Shown here: piece after piece, positions 9,034 to 17,249 of the stretch | Layout of the letters: each line of letters starts with the position of its first letter | Position numbering within the stretch: the stretch's first letter is position 1 | Assembly (NCBI RefSeq): GCF_004208415.1 | Contig: NZ_CP035758.1 | Span: 6,138,001-6,202,000 of the forward strand | Direction: 5' to 3' | Origin: Ktedonosporobacter rubrisoli | GTDB taxonomy: Bacteria > Chloroflexota > Ktedonobacteria > Ktedonobacterales > Ktedonobacteraceae | Length of the DNA: 64,000 nt | The notes under the pieces: generated by a model | Databases searched by the model: none | What the model was told of the DNA's origin: nothing | Seen by the model: the letters and a program-made list of their open reading frames with translations, nothing else | Position numbers and translations under genes: made by a program

Positions 9034-9654
9034 ATGCGTAACCTCCCTAATCTGCTTAGCCTGAGCAGACTCCTGGCCACAGTACTGGTATTCATATTAG
9101 TGCTGATCGATCAACCCTGGGCCTTTCTGCTGGCCACAGCTTTATTTTTACTTGCCTCCATTACAGATTTTTTCGATGGCTACCTGGCTCGGCGCCTCAA
9201 AGTCGTTTCATCGCTTGGCGTATTCCTGGACCTTACTGCGGATAAAGTATTTGTCGTAGCTATCCTTACCGCTATGGTGCAGATCTCTCTTATCCCGGCC
9301 TGGATCGTTTTCATCATCGTTACGCGCGAGTTTCTTGTCATGGGCCTGCGCTCTATGGCCGCTGCGCGCGGAAAAGTTATTCCGGCTGGAGTCTGGGGCA
9401 AGCAGAAGACCTTCATTACTCTCGTTGCCATGGGAGGAATATTGCTGGCCAAAGGGCTGGGAGCGCATATGCTTAGTCTGTTTCCGCCCATGCTCGTCTT
9501 TAACAGTCAGACCCTTGTCTTTAGCGAACTCTTACTGCTAGCTGCCGATGCTCTTATGATTGTGGCAACGATCTGGACCATTTTCTCGGGCATAGAATAT
9601 ATAGTAAGTGCTCTGCCGCTCTTTAATGCAAACGATCAATCGCAATCATCTTAA
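9034..9654 (+). CDS. pgsA: CDP-diacylglycerol-glycerol-3-phosphate 3-phosphatidyltransferase
   Basis: Integral membrane enzyme that makes phosphatidylglycerophosphate, the committed step to phosphatidylglycerol and cardiolipin. The CDP-alcohol phosphotransferase signature DGx2ARx8Gx3Dx3D is complete: DGYLAR, then a glycine and aspartates in GVFLDLTAD. At least five hydrophobic helices are visible in 206 residues, the normal size. The N-terminus MRNLPNLLSLSRLL is typical of PgsA. The start is supported by GAGGAG 6-7 bases upstream. Together with plsY further on, the window carries two phospholipid synthesis steps, though not in one operon. Confidence 0.95.
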   Translation: MRNLPNLLSLSRLLATVLVFILVLIDQPWAFLLATALFLLASITDFFDGYLARRLKVVSSLGVFLDLTADKVFVVAILTAMVQISLIPAWIVFIIVTREFLVMGLRSMAAARGKVIPAGVWGKQKTFITLVAMGGILLAKGLGAHMLSLFPPMLVFNSQTLVFSELLLLAADALMIVATIWTIFSGIEYIVSALPLFNANDQSQSS

Positions 9655-9662
9655 TTCTATCG

Positions 9663-9878
9663 TTAGAAACGGTCTGAAAACGGCGTCATGGCCAGGCTGC
9701 TCTCTGACTCAGGCCGTTTCTGAATAACACCCCGATATTCTTTATGGCTAACCAGGAGCAGACAGATATAGAATTGCTCAATGCTTTCCTCCCATTCAAG
9801 AACGTGGAGCGCTGACCTATCTGGTAACGACGTTTGGTAAAAAATCTTATATCCCCATATCTCTAACCCATCCTGCAT
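9663..9878 (-). CDS. Possible small protein of 71 residues, unknown
   Basis: A 71-codon frame on the minus strand starting MQDGLEIWGYKIFY. GAGGG stands 7 bases upstream of the ATG at 9878. The frame is open a further 21 codons upstream to 9941. The composition is plausible for a soluble alpha/beta protein, with several aromatic residues, but no family is recognised. It lies tail-to-tail with pgsA, 8 bases away. It could be a chance frame. Confidence 0.35.
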   Translation of the reverse strand: MQDGLEIWGYKIFYQTSLPDRSALHVLEWEESIEQFYICLLLVSHKEYRGVIQKRPESESSLAMTPFSDRF

Positions 9879-9992
9879 GGCTACACCCTCGCTTCCAAAG
9901 CATATCCCTGGCAAGCCTTCTCTCCCAGGCAAAGCCAGCATCTTTGTTAGTGGCGAGAGATCTTTTCAGAGATGCTGGCCTCTACAGAAGCA

Positions 9993-10012
9993 GGGAAAAC
10001 AGCTGTTTTCCC
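9993..10012. repeat. 20-bp perfect palindrome
   Basis: GGGAAAACAGCTGTTTTCCC is perfectly self-complementary without a spacer. It lies 64 bases upstream of the -35 box of the MFS transporter promoter. This form suits a dimeric repressor or activator site better than a terminator, since no loop is available. Confidence 0.6.
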
Positions 10013-10075
10013 AGCTATTTCTCATACATCTCTTGTGATCTTTGACCCAAAAACGTATTTTGCTTTTCTCTACCC

Positions 10076-10104
10076 TTGTATTTATTGTAAATCTTCTATA
10101 TAAT
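10076..10104 (+). promoter_or_regulatory. Promoter of the MFS transporter gene
   Basis: TTGTAT (10076-10081), a 17-nt spacer and a perfect TATAAT (10099-10104). The transcript would carry a leader of about 115 nt before the start at 10225. Confidence 0.65.
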
Positions 10105-10224
10105 AGACACGCTTTGGCTTCTTTTACTGATTTTAATACTATACATAACCTGCGAGATAATAAGTCTTCTCATCAACATTAACCCGAACATGCTTAGTGA
10201 GCTTACCTTAGTGAAAGGATGTAT

Positions 10225-11688
10225 ATGCAGGAAGATATAGCAGATACCAGAGCAATTAGCGGCGTCATGAGCAATCTGGCAAACTCTACTTTAATGGAGA
10301 GAGGAGAAAGAAATAGAGAGCTCAGGCTGATCGCGCGCCTTGAACGCCTGCCCCATCTGCCCTTTCATAGCCGAATCGCTTTCCTCTTAGGAACAGGACT
10401 TCTGCTAGATGGGCTCGATACTCTAATTATTTCAGTCATTCTGACTCCTGTAGCTAACACCTTTGGTGCCTCACCGGCAAGTGCTGGCATTCTCATCGCT
10501 GCAGGCTTTGCCGGGCAAGCCCTCGGGGCGCTCATTTTTGGCTACTTCAGTGAGCGCTTTGGTCGCAAAATTCCACTAGTAATTGCCCTGCTTATTTGTG
10601 GCCTATTCAGCCTTGGAGCTGCCATTGCTCCGAGCTTTCAGGCACTGCTCCTGCTACGTGCCCTGCAAGGTATCGGCTTAGGAGCCTGCCCGCCGCTGAG
10701 TATGACACTATTCAATGAGTATATTCCGGGGCAGCGGCGTGGACGCAACGCACTGCTTGTGCAGGTCTATTTCTCCGCCGGTTATATGCTGGCATCTTTT
10801 CTGGCGCTTCTAGTATTTGCCTTGACGAGATCTGCGTCTGGCTGGCGCATTTTATTTGTTATTGGCGCTCTCCCCCTCTTGATAGCTCCGCTCATCTTCT
10901 TCTTTGCCCCGGAATCACTGCGCTGGCTGCTAGTTAAGCGGCGCACGGAGCAGGCCGAAGCTATCGTTACAAGCCTGGAACAGGAAGCTATACAGCTTAA
11001 GAAAGCCTGGGTAGAGCAGGATGGTATGGAGATGCCCGCACAGCCAGCCCAGCAGCAGACGCACCTAGGCGAGCTCTTTTCGCCGCGCTATCGACGACGC
11101 ACCTTTTTGACGTGGGTGCTCTGGTTCTCCTCATTCTTTATCCTGGTTGGCTTCTCCAGCTGGTTGCCTTCGTTATATATTAATCCGGGCGGACTCTCAG
11201 AGCAGCAATCCTTGCTTCTCACATTTTGCCTGGGCTTTGGAACCTTGAGCCTGCTGGCTGTCTATGCCTTCACCGTCGATCAGTTCGGACGTAAGCGCTG
11301 GTTTGTCATCGGCTTTGCCCTGGCTGCGCTTGGCGCAATCGGTGGCGCACTTCTCGCCGGACCGTTACAAGCCATAAGCTGGCTAAAGCTTGCCCTGGCC
11401 GGGGCCTTGATGTCGCTGGGCGCTTATATCTGTGTCTCCGGCGCCTATCTCTATACGGCTGAGCTATTTCCAACGCGCATGCGAGCCTGGGCGATCTCTA
11501 CCGGGCGCAGTTGGAGTTGTGCCGCCAGCATTATCGCCCCCATTATTATTGGCATACTGATGAACAAACATCTCTCGATAGCCATCGTCTTTGCCATGCT
11601 CTGCGCGCTTGCGCTGCCCGCGTTGTTATGCGTCATGCTCCTGGGGGAAGAGACAAAGCAACAAATATTGGAGAAACTTTCACATTAA
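10225..11688 (+). CDS. Major facilitator superfamily transporter (metabolite:H+ symporter type)
   Basis: A 487-residue permease with 12 predicted helices after a cytoplasmic N-terminal tail of about 50 residues. The loop 2-3 MFS signature reads GYFSERFGRK, and the second half repeats it as TVDQFGRKRWF. LLDGLDTLIISVILTP in helix 1, with the buried aspartates, resembles the aromatic-acid/sugar-acid symporter branch. The following gene, a frameshifted amidohydrolase of the ACMSD-like type 34 bases downstream, suggests uptake and breakdown of an aromatic or heterocyclic acid; that link is inferred. AAAGGA at 10214-10219 is correctly spaced for the ATG at 10225 and not for the ATG at 10219. Confidence 0.85.
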   Translation: MQEDIADTRAISGVMSNLANSTLMERGERNRELRLIARLERLPHLPFHSRIAFLLGTGLLLDGLDTLIISVILTPVANTFGASPASAGILIAAGFAGQALGALIFGYFSERFGRKIPLVIALLICGLFSLGAAIAPSFQALLLLRALQGIGLGACPPLSMTLFNEYIPGQRRGRNALLVQVYFSAGYMLASFLALLVFALTRSASGWRILFVIGALPLLIAPLIFFFAPESLRWLLVKRRTEQAEAIVTSLEQEAIQLKKAWVEQDGMEMPAQPAQQQTHLGELFSPRYRRRTFLTWVLWFSSFFILVGFSSWLPSLYINPGGLSEQQSLLLTFCLGFGTLSLLAVYAFTVDQFGRKRWFVIGFALAALGAIGGALLAGPLQAISWLKLALAGALMSLGAYICVSGAYLYTAELFPTRMRAWAISTGRSWSCAASIIAPIIIGILMNKHLSIAIVFAMLCALALPALLCVMLLGEETKQQILEKLSH

Positions 11689-11722
11689 AATAGAATGCCC
11701 ATATCGGAAGGAGGGAACCAGC

Positions 11723-12739
11723 ATGTTCCCGGTCATCGATATCCACGCTCATTATTATCCACCTGCTTATTTAGAGGCTGTGCGTAAAATGGTAGATAGG
11801 CCAGGGCCTGTAGGAGATGCGGCCCGCGCCACCATCCACAGTCCTTTCATTGGGCGTATTCCCCATTTTAGCAGCCGGCTGGATGAGCGTATTGCCTTGA
11901 TGGGACCAGGCGGGGATTACTCAGCAAATCTTGAGCTTCTCCTCGCCTAATATCTGGCTTACTGATATGCAAGCGCGGGCTGCCCTGGTTCGCATCTTCA
12001 ACGATGCTTGTGCCGAAGTTACCAGGCAGTATGCGGGCCGCTTCCTGTTCTTTGCCAATCTCCCGCTACCATTCGTTGACGCGGCGATCGAGGAAGCGGA
12101 GCGCGCATTTATGCAAGCGGGCTGCGTTGGGTTGGGACTCTGCACTCACTTTGCGCAGTATGCGATTACAGACGAGCGCTTTGCGTCATTTTACCAGTAC
12201 GCCAATCAGCGCAAGTGCCTTATCTTCCTCCATCCTGACCCCAGGCCTGAGCCAGGGTATATTGATAGTCCTGCCATGGCCTGGACGCTGGGAGCACCTT
12301 TTCAGGATACTGCAGCCCTCTATCAGTTGCTACAATCGGGTCTGCTGGAGCGCTACCCTGACATCCGCTGGATCGTTCCTCACTGCGGCGGCGTGCTCCC
12401 GGCCTTAGCCGGCCGAATTGACGAAATCTGGCAGATGAATCCCGATCCCCACCGGGATTTAGCGGCGCCTCCGAGCAGCTATCTGCGCCGGCACAACGTT
12501 TATGTAGATTGCGCCACGCCTCAAGTGAGCCTGATCAGGCTGGCTGAAGACCTGTACGGAGAGGAACATTTGTTATTTGGTAGCGATTTTCCCTATATCA
12601 AAAGCTCGCTGCATGATCTGCGCCAAGCCATGCAACCAATCCTCCAACTCACCCAAAGTGGGCAAACGCGCCAAAACATTTTGCGGCCAACGCGGCCTCT
12701 CTGCTCACCCCTTATACTGGCCGCCAGATATCCTTGTAA
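11723..12739 (+). pseudogene. ACMSD-like amidohydrolase (family 2), two frameshifts
   Basis: Amidohydrolase-2 family, which includes aminocarboxymuconate-semialdehyde decarboxylase and related metal-dependent decarboxylases or hydrolases. The start has an ideal GGAGGG site and the metal motif DIHAHYYPP. Near 11901 an extra G in a GGG run shifts the frame; after it the protein resumes as DQAGITQQILSFSSPNIW. The middle part carries FLHPDPRPEPGY, WIVPHCGG and the final metal/catalytic region LLFGSDFPY. Near 12680 one T seems missing from a T4 run; past it the proper end reads FAANAASLLTPYTGRQISL with stop TAA at 12737-12739. With both bases corrected the protein is about 338 residues, the normal size. 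It is either a real pseudogene or affected by sequence errors. Confidence 0.85.
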
Positions 12740-12837
12740 GCCTACCTTAATAATGTTGGCATGAGGCATCAGCGGCGCACCGAGCATATTTCTGCCATTC
12801 CCCGGCGCGCCGTTGGCTACTCTGAGCCGAGCACAGT

Positions 12838-13527
12838 TTATAAAGGACTCTTCTCTGCGCCGGCCGGGATGGCCTCTTTCTGCCATATCTTGCGCTCTTT
12901 TCCGGCCAGCAAACGCCCGATGTTGTCAAAGTGGAAGAGGATTACCAGAGCTGGGCCCACCACCAGAAAAACGAGCTGGGGAAGCGTGACCAGGGCAAAA
13001 AAAGTGGGATGGCTCAAACCAAAAAAGTAAAAGGCCAGGCCGCAGATAATCGAGGCCAGCCCTCCAACGATTGAGCCGAGGGAGACATATCCAGAAATAC
13101 CGATTGTGCTGAAAGTAGCAATAAGCGAGATCACAAAGGCAAGAGGCGAAGTCACAAGCAGCGCGCCGCCGCCCGTCGAGACACCACGGCCGCCTTTAAA
13201 GCCAATAAATACCGGAAAACAATGGCCAAGCAAGGCCAGCAGGCCAGCCACCGTGGGCCCCCAGCCGGCTCCATGAAGCAAAGGAATCAAGGTTGCCAGC
13301 AAAGTAGGACCCAGCCCCTTTGACAGGTCTACCAGCAAGACGATGAGAGCGGGCCCATTGCCCAGCGTACGCCGTACATTGGTTGCGCCAATCTTATGGC
13401 TTCCATAGACGCGTATATCAAAATCTTTGCCACGTAGCAGCTTGCCCATCCAATAGCCTGATGGAATCGACCCCCACAAATAAGCAATTACAGCAGCTAA
13501 CAAGAGCGAACCGGCAATTCCCAGCAT
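12838..13527 (-). CDS. plsY: Glycerol-3-phosphate 1-O-acyltransferase PlsY
   Basis: Membrane acyltransferase that moves an acyl group from acyl-phosphate to glycerol-3-phosphate, the first step of phospholipid synthesis in bacteria lacking PlsB. The three conserved cytoplasmic loops are present: WGSIPSGYWMGK, GSHKIGATNVRRTLG and GFKGGRGVSTGGG, plus the C-terminal HFDNIGRLLAGKERK. Its 229 residues with about six or seven helices fit the family. GGAGG precedes the ATG. It lies downstream of the panC-like gene on the same strand (120-base spacing). Confidence 0.95.
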   Translation of the reverse strand: MLGIAGSLLLAAVIAYLWGSIPSGYWMGKLLRGKDFDIRVYGSHKIGATNVRRTLGNGPALIVLLVDLSKGLGPTLLATLIPLLHGAGWGPTVAGLLALLGHCFPVFIGFKGGRGVSTGGGALLVTSPLAFVISLIATFSTIGISGYVSLGSIVGGLASIICGLAFYFFGLSHPTFFALVTLPQLVFLVVGPALVILFHFDNIGRLLAGKERKIWQKEAIPAGAEKSPL

Positions 13528-13647
13528 CGCAGCTTCCTCCGTTTTTCAAGCTCTTCGGCAACTCACGATGTTGCACGGCCTCATTATAGACCCGTGAGGA
13601 GCAAATTACTAGCAGAACACTCCCAATCGGCCTATAGAACGCGCTTC

Positions 13648-14517
13648 CTAGATGCGCCATTGCCCATCGCTCATCCACAAGATATTATCGATAAGGCAGA
13701 TCCCACCAACGCGCACGGCAATGGCCAGCAAGGTATCTGGCTCCGCCTCTTGCCGCTCGATAAAGGTCTGGGGATGGCAGACGGCCACATATTCCAGGTC
13801 CACATGCGGGGAAGAGGCGATAAGCTCCATGATCATTTTCTTGATCACTGAAGCGCGACGCTCCCCATGCTCGATAAGATCTCGGGCCGCTAGTAAGGCT
13901 TGATAGATCAGGGCGGCTTCCTTACGCTCCTGGGCCGAGAGCCAGCTGTTGCGTCCGCTGATCGCCAGGCCGCTGCTTTCACGCAGGGTTGGCAAGACGC
14001 GCAGGCTCACATCAATGTTGAGATCGCGCACCAATTGCTTGACAATAGCCACCTGTTGGGCATCTTTCTGGCCAAAATAGGCTACATCGGGACGGATGAT
14101 CTGCAGCAGTTTGGTAATTGCTGTGGCAAAGCGGCGCACCGAATCAGGCCGACGTCGCGCTTCCAGCCGTTCGGCGATCGGGCCGATAGGCGTCACGTAG
14201 GTAGCAAAGCCTGGAGCATATAAGTCCTCCTGGCGCGGAACAAACACCACGTCGACATCAGTATGGCTCAAGCGGCGCAGATCATTTTTCAGATCACGCA
14301 GAAAGTCCGAACGAAAACAACTATTTTCATCAAATTTCTTTAAGGAGCATTCAAGGATGCTTACAACAATAATCTCACACTCTTCCAGTGCGGCCCGGAT
14401 TAGTGTACTATGTCCATCATGCAGGGTACTCATGATGGGCACAAAACCAACAGAACCACCTGCCAACCAACCCCTGGCGGTCTCTGTCATTTCACTCAGG
14501 TTGTCGATGATTCGCAT
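13648..14517 (-). CDS. Pantothenate synthetase-like protein with altered pantoate loop
   Basis: A 289-residue PanC homologue. PanC joins pantoate and beta-alanine using ATP. The HIGH-type ATP site is kept (FVPIMSTLHDGHSTLI, with both histidines), as are GQKDAQQ and the C-terminal domain. However, the stretch that normally reads VSIFVNPxQF, with the Asn and Gln that hold pantoate, is replaced by VSILECSLKKF and an AT-rich diverged segment. The usual SSRN becomes SGRN. Reading other frames does not restore the motif, so this looks like true divergence and not a sequence error. It may be an active enzyme with a changed acid substrate, or a decaying copy. No panB or panD is nearby. Confidence 0.75.
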   Translation of the reverse strand: MRIIDNLSEMTETARGWLAGGSVGFVPIMSTLHDGHSTLIRAALEECEIIVVSILECSLKKFDENSCFRSDFLRDLKNDLRRLSHTDVDVVFVPRQEDLYAPGFATYVTPIGPIAERLEARRRPDSVRRFATAITKLLQIIRPDVAYFGQKDAQQVAIVKQLVRDLNIDVSLRVLPTLRESSGLAISGRNSWLSAQERKEAALIYQALLAARDLIEHGERRASVIKKMIMELIASSPHVDLEYVAVCHPQTFIERQEAEPDTLLAIAVRVGGICLIDNILWMSDGQWRI

Positions 14518-14868
14518 TGTAGCTCCCTATAGCTCCTCCGCACAACGCTTCGCCAGATAGGCATTCTAAGATGGATCTCTGCAATTGATAGATTAGAGGA
14601 GAGAAAAATAGGGGATGGCAAATCCCCAGCATTGAGATATCCCTTGTCCTTTGACATATGACACCAATCGTGCCAGCAGACTGCTTCTGCTGACATCTCT
14701 GACTCGCTCATATAGATGACGCGGCTCCTACGTCAGATGGATACATAATCGCGCTAAAAGTGAACTGTCAGTCAATTACGGTGTTTGTAGTTTGCATAAC
14801 GTATAGCACCATACCCAGTAACATGCTATACTACATACATGCCTATTAGTAGGCTAAGGAGGCAATGC
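14518..14868. other. Intergenic region between panC-like and hydrolase genes
   Basis: The starts of two divergent genes border this gap of 351 bases. It contains a small hairpin (CAGCAG 14674-14679 with CTGCTG 14687-14692) and a TATACT at 14827-14832 that could serve the hydrolase gene, but no good -35 box was found. No gene is supported. Confidence 0.4.
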
Positions 14869-16143
14869 ATGCATAGCGTCATTCGGTTGATCAAGATCAA
14901 CACTCGGCTCCTTCTACTTGCTATCTTCGGCACTCTGCTTATACTGCTTCGTTACATGTGGAGAACTCCCCAGCGTCTAGAAAGCGTTTTACCCGGAGAA
15001 GCCTATATATATAAATGGACCCATGGGCAGATCTACTATAAAGTTGCCGGTCAGCTCACCGCCCCACCTGTAGTGCTTTTGCACGCGCCGGAAATTGCTG
15101 CATCTGCTTATGAGATGCGCTACCTTATGCAAAGCTTATCTCGGCAATATAGAGTGTATGCCCTGGATCTGCTCGGTTTCGGCCTTTCGGATCACCCGCG
15201 GATTCATTATTCTGCTGAGACCTATGTTACTCTCTATCAGGATTTCTTGAAAATAGTTATAGGACAACCGGCTACTTTACTGGCCAGTGGGCTGAGCTGC
15301 AACTATGCGCTGGCCGTGGCAACTCGCGCGTCGGACCTTTGCCAGCGCTTGATACTGCTCTCGCCGGCCGCGCTACTGGCTGCTCGCAGGTGGCCAGGCT
15401 GGCTGGCCAGGTTTATACAGCGCCCTCTTCCCGGCCTGCTACTCTATGCCTGCCTGACGCCGCGCATAATTTTGCGCAGGGTTCTAGAATGGCAACATAA
15501 ACCCACCAGGCTACGTATTACAGAAGAGGAAATACAGCAGGCATTTGCTGCCGCGCATCAATCTGGCGCCGAGCACGCTGCGCTGGCTTTTCTTAGCGGG
15601 GAGCTAAGCCTTGATGTTGTTGATAGTCTTGAGACGCTCAGGCAGCCCATGCTGATTATCTGTGGAACGCGTAGCTTGCACGCCCAGGCTCTACCCGCCA
15701 ATCTGGTCGCACTCGGGCCGCAGATGCATGTCACATTTATACCCGATGCGGGGCTACGTATACAGGAAGAGCAGCCCGCGAAAGTGCTGGCCGCTGTTGA
15801 GGACTGGCTACAGGATAAAATGCCGGCCAGCGTGGACGATCCGCCAGAGCCACAGACAGCGGTTCCAGAGGAGCAGAATAACGAACCTGCAGTTGCGCCA
15901 ACGTTGTCTTCCGAGGAGCCGCATGCGAAACCTGGCGTTATTACGGAACCCACAGCCCAGGAGGAACAGCCTGCAGAAGCTGGCCCAGCCCGACCACAAG
16001 AAGTCAAGGCTTATTGTGTGAAATGTCGCCAGCAACAAGCTGTAGTCAATCCACAGAGGGTCACCCTGAAAAATGGGCGCGCCGCTCTACAAGGCACATG
16101 TACCATCTGTGGAACACGCCTTTTTCGTTTTGTAGCAAGCTAA
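14869..16143 (+). CDS. Membrane-anchored alpha/beta-hydrolase-like protein with C-terminal zinc ribbon (DUF5679-like)
   Basis: A 424-residue protein in three parts. A membrane helix (residues about 8-26) is followed by an alpha/beta-hydrolase domain (about 35-325) with a nucleophile-elbow-like ASGLSCNYAL near residue 141. After a Pro/Glu-rich linker (about 325-377) comes a C-terminal zinc ribbon YCVKCRQQQ...CTICGTRLFRF, which matches DUF5679. The elbow has Asn where the second Gly of GxSxG normally sits. The catalytic-histidine site (AGH in active relatives) reads DAGLRIQEEQ, without His. The domain may therefore be a non-catalytic binding module. The ATG at 14869 has GGAGG 6 bases upstream and is preferred over the ATG at 14839, which precedes that site. 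Confidence 0.75.
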   Translation: MHSVIRLIKINTRLLLLAIFGTLLILLRYMWRTPQRLESVLPGEAYIYKWTHGQIYYKVAGQLTAPPVVLLHAPEIAASAYEMRYLMQSLSRQYRVYALDLLGFGLSDHPRIHYSAETYVTLYQDFLKIVIGQPATLLASGLSCNYALAVATRASDLCQRLILLSPAALLAARRWPGWLARFIQRPLPGLLLYACLTPRIILRRVLEWQHKPTRLRITEEEIQQAFAAAHQSGAEHAALAFLSGELSLDVVDSLETLRQPMLIICGTRSLHAQALPANLVALGPQMHVTFIPDAGLRIQEEQPAKVLAAVEDWLQDKMPASVDDPPEPQTAVPEEQNNEPAVAPTLSSEEPHAKPGVITEPTAQEEQPAEAGPARPQEVKAYCVKCRQQQAVVNPQRVTLKNGRAALQGTCTICGTRLFRFVAS

Positions 16144-16256
16144 GCAAGCATTCGCAGCATCGGCCTCCCAGGCCGTAGAAAGGAGTTTTTAGTTTCTATC
16201 AAGACGAGGAATATGCAAGATCGTAACAGAAAACCGAAAAAAAGGTTACTAATTAC

Positions 16257-16285
16257 TTGACGTTCCGCAATTCACAACGTATAAT
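16257..16285 (+). promoter_or_regulatory. Strong promoter of greA
   Basis: TTGACG (16257-16262), a 17-nt spacer and TATAAT (16280-16285), 11 of 12 consensus bases. It implies a 5' leader of about 325 nt before greA. Confidence 0.75.
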
Positions 16286-16291
16286 CACCCT

Positions 16292-16618
16292 CATGTGTGT
16301 TGGACACCTGCACTTCTAACAAAAAAGATGCGAGGTGCAGAAGAGACTCGCCTCAACCAGAGCAGAAAAGTCTGCAACAAGATGAGATTTTGCTAGCAGC
16401 GCCTTGCTAGTAAGATAGTTCATCCTCTTTTCAGAAAGGCTGAGCTGGAAGGGTTGAAGGATTTTCTGGTGGAGGAAAGCTAAGAGCAAGAGATAGGTGA
16501 AGAGTGGGAATAAAAGAGGGATGAATACGGTAGTAGAAGATAAACTAATAATTAGAGGCGAATATCTGGAAGAGGCCCGCAGCAGGTCGAAAGCCTCATT
16601 ACCAGGAGGAGTTTTGCT
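16292..16618 (+). promoter_or_regulatory. Long 5' leader of greA
   Basis: No protein frame is supported here. Local inverted repeats include CTAGCA/TGCTAG near 16393-16413 and TGCAGA/TCTGCA near 16337-16377. The purine-rich second half ends in AGGAGGAG before the greA start. The promoter distance suggests a regulatory leader or a separate small RNA, as known for the greA leader of E. coli (GraL). The parallel is inference. Confidence 0.45.
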
Positions 16619-17140
16619 ATGAGTATTGGTGGACAGAGTGACGCAAAGTCCGAACGCAAGGTCTATCACCTGACTCCCGAAGGCTTTGCCAAGATGCAAG
16701 AGCGCTTGGAGTACTTACGCACAGTGAAGCGTAAAGAAGTCGCTGACTATATTCACGACGCCAAGGAGGCAGGCGATATCAGCGAAAGTAGCGCATATGA
16801 AGATGCGAAAAACCAACAGGCAAAAGTCGAAGGTGAGATTCTAACTCTGGAGCAACTGCTGGCATCAGCAGAGATCATGACTCCAGACATGCATGATCAA
16901 GTGGACGGTCCACCCGCAGTGCGAATTGGCATGCAAGTGGAAGTGGAAACTGAACGCGGCACAAAGCGCACCTTCAACATTGTTGAAACATTTGAAGCCG
17001 ATCCAAAAGCGGGTTTAATTTCTGATCAATCGCCAGTAGGCAAAGCGCTCGTGGGCCACAAGGCGGGCGATGAGGTGGATGTTTCAACCCCCGGTGGCGT
17101 GACGAGATATACTATTCTCTCTATTCGCCCTATGATCTAA
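16619..17140 (+). CDS. greA: Transcription elongation factor GreA
   Basis: Binds RNA polymerase through its C-terminal domain and inserts the N-terminal coiled coil into the secondary channel to stimulate cleavage of backtracked RNA. The 173-residue protein has the N-terminal YHLTPEGFAKMQERLEYL and the acidic tip GDISESSAYEDAKNQQ with its two metal-coordinating acids. The C-terminal FKBP-like domain has QSPVGKALVGHKAGDEVDV. The first 13 residues are a short extension relative to most GreA proteins. A perfect ribosome site and an intrinsic terminator frame the gene, so it is a single-gene transcript. Confidence 0.96.
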   Translation: MSIGGQSDAKSERKVYHLTPEGFAKMQERLEYLRTVKRKEVADYIHDAKEAGDISESSAYEDAKNQQAKVEGEILTLEQLLASAEIMTPDMHDQVDGPPAVRIGMQVEVETERGTKRTFNIVETFEADPKAGLISDQSPVGKALVGHKAGDEVDVSTPGGVTRYTILSIRPMI

Positions 17141-17159
17141 TGCCTGGAAAAAAATTATC

Positions 17160-17194
17160 GCAGGGCACCTGTATAAAAAGTGCCCTGCTTTTTT
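17160..17194 (+). terminator. Intrinsic terminator of greA
   Basis: GCAGGGCAC (17160-17168) pairs perfectly with GTGCCCTGC (17180-17188) and is followed by six T. Confidence 0.95.
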
Positions 17195-17249
17195 CTGCTC
17201 CGCCTGGCGGGCACACGCCGGTACCCGCCATGTAGTAAGGGGTGCCAGA

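Noticed and set aside
14300..14400. Frameshift in the panC-like gene
   Set aside because: Other frames do not restore the NPxQF motif and contain stops; true divergence is more likely.
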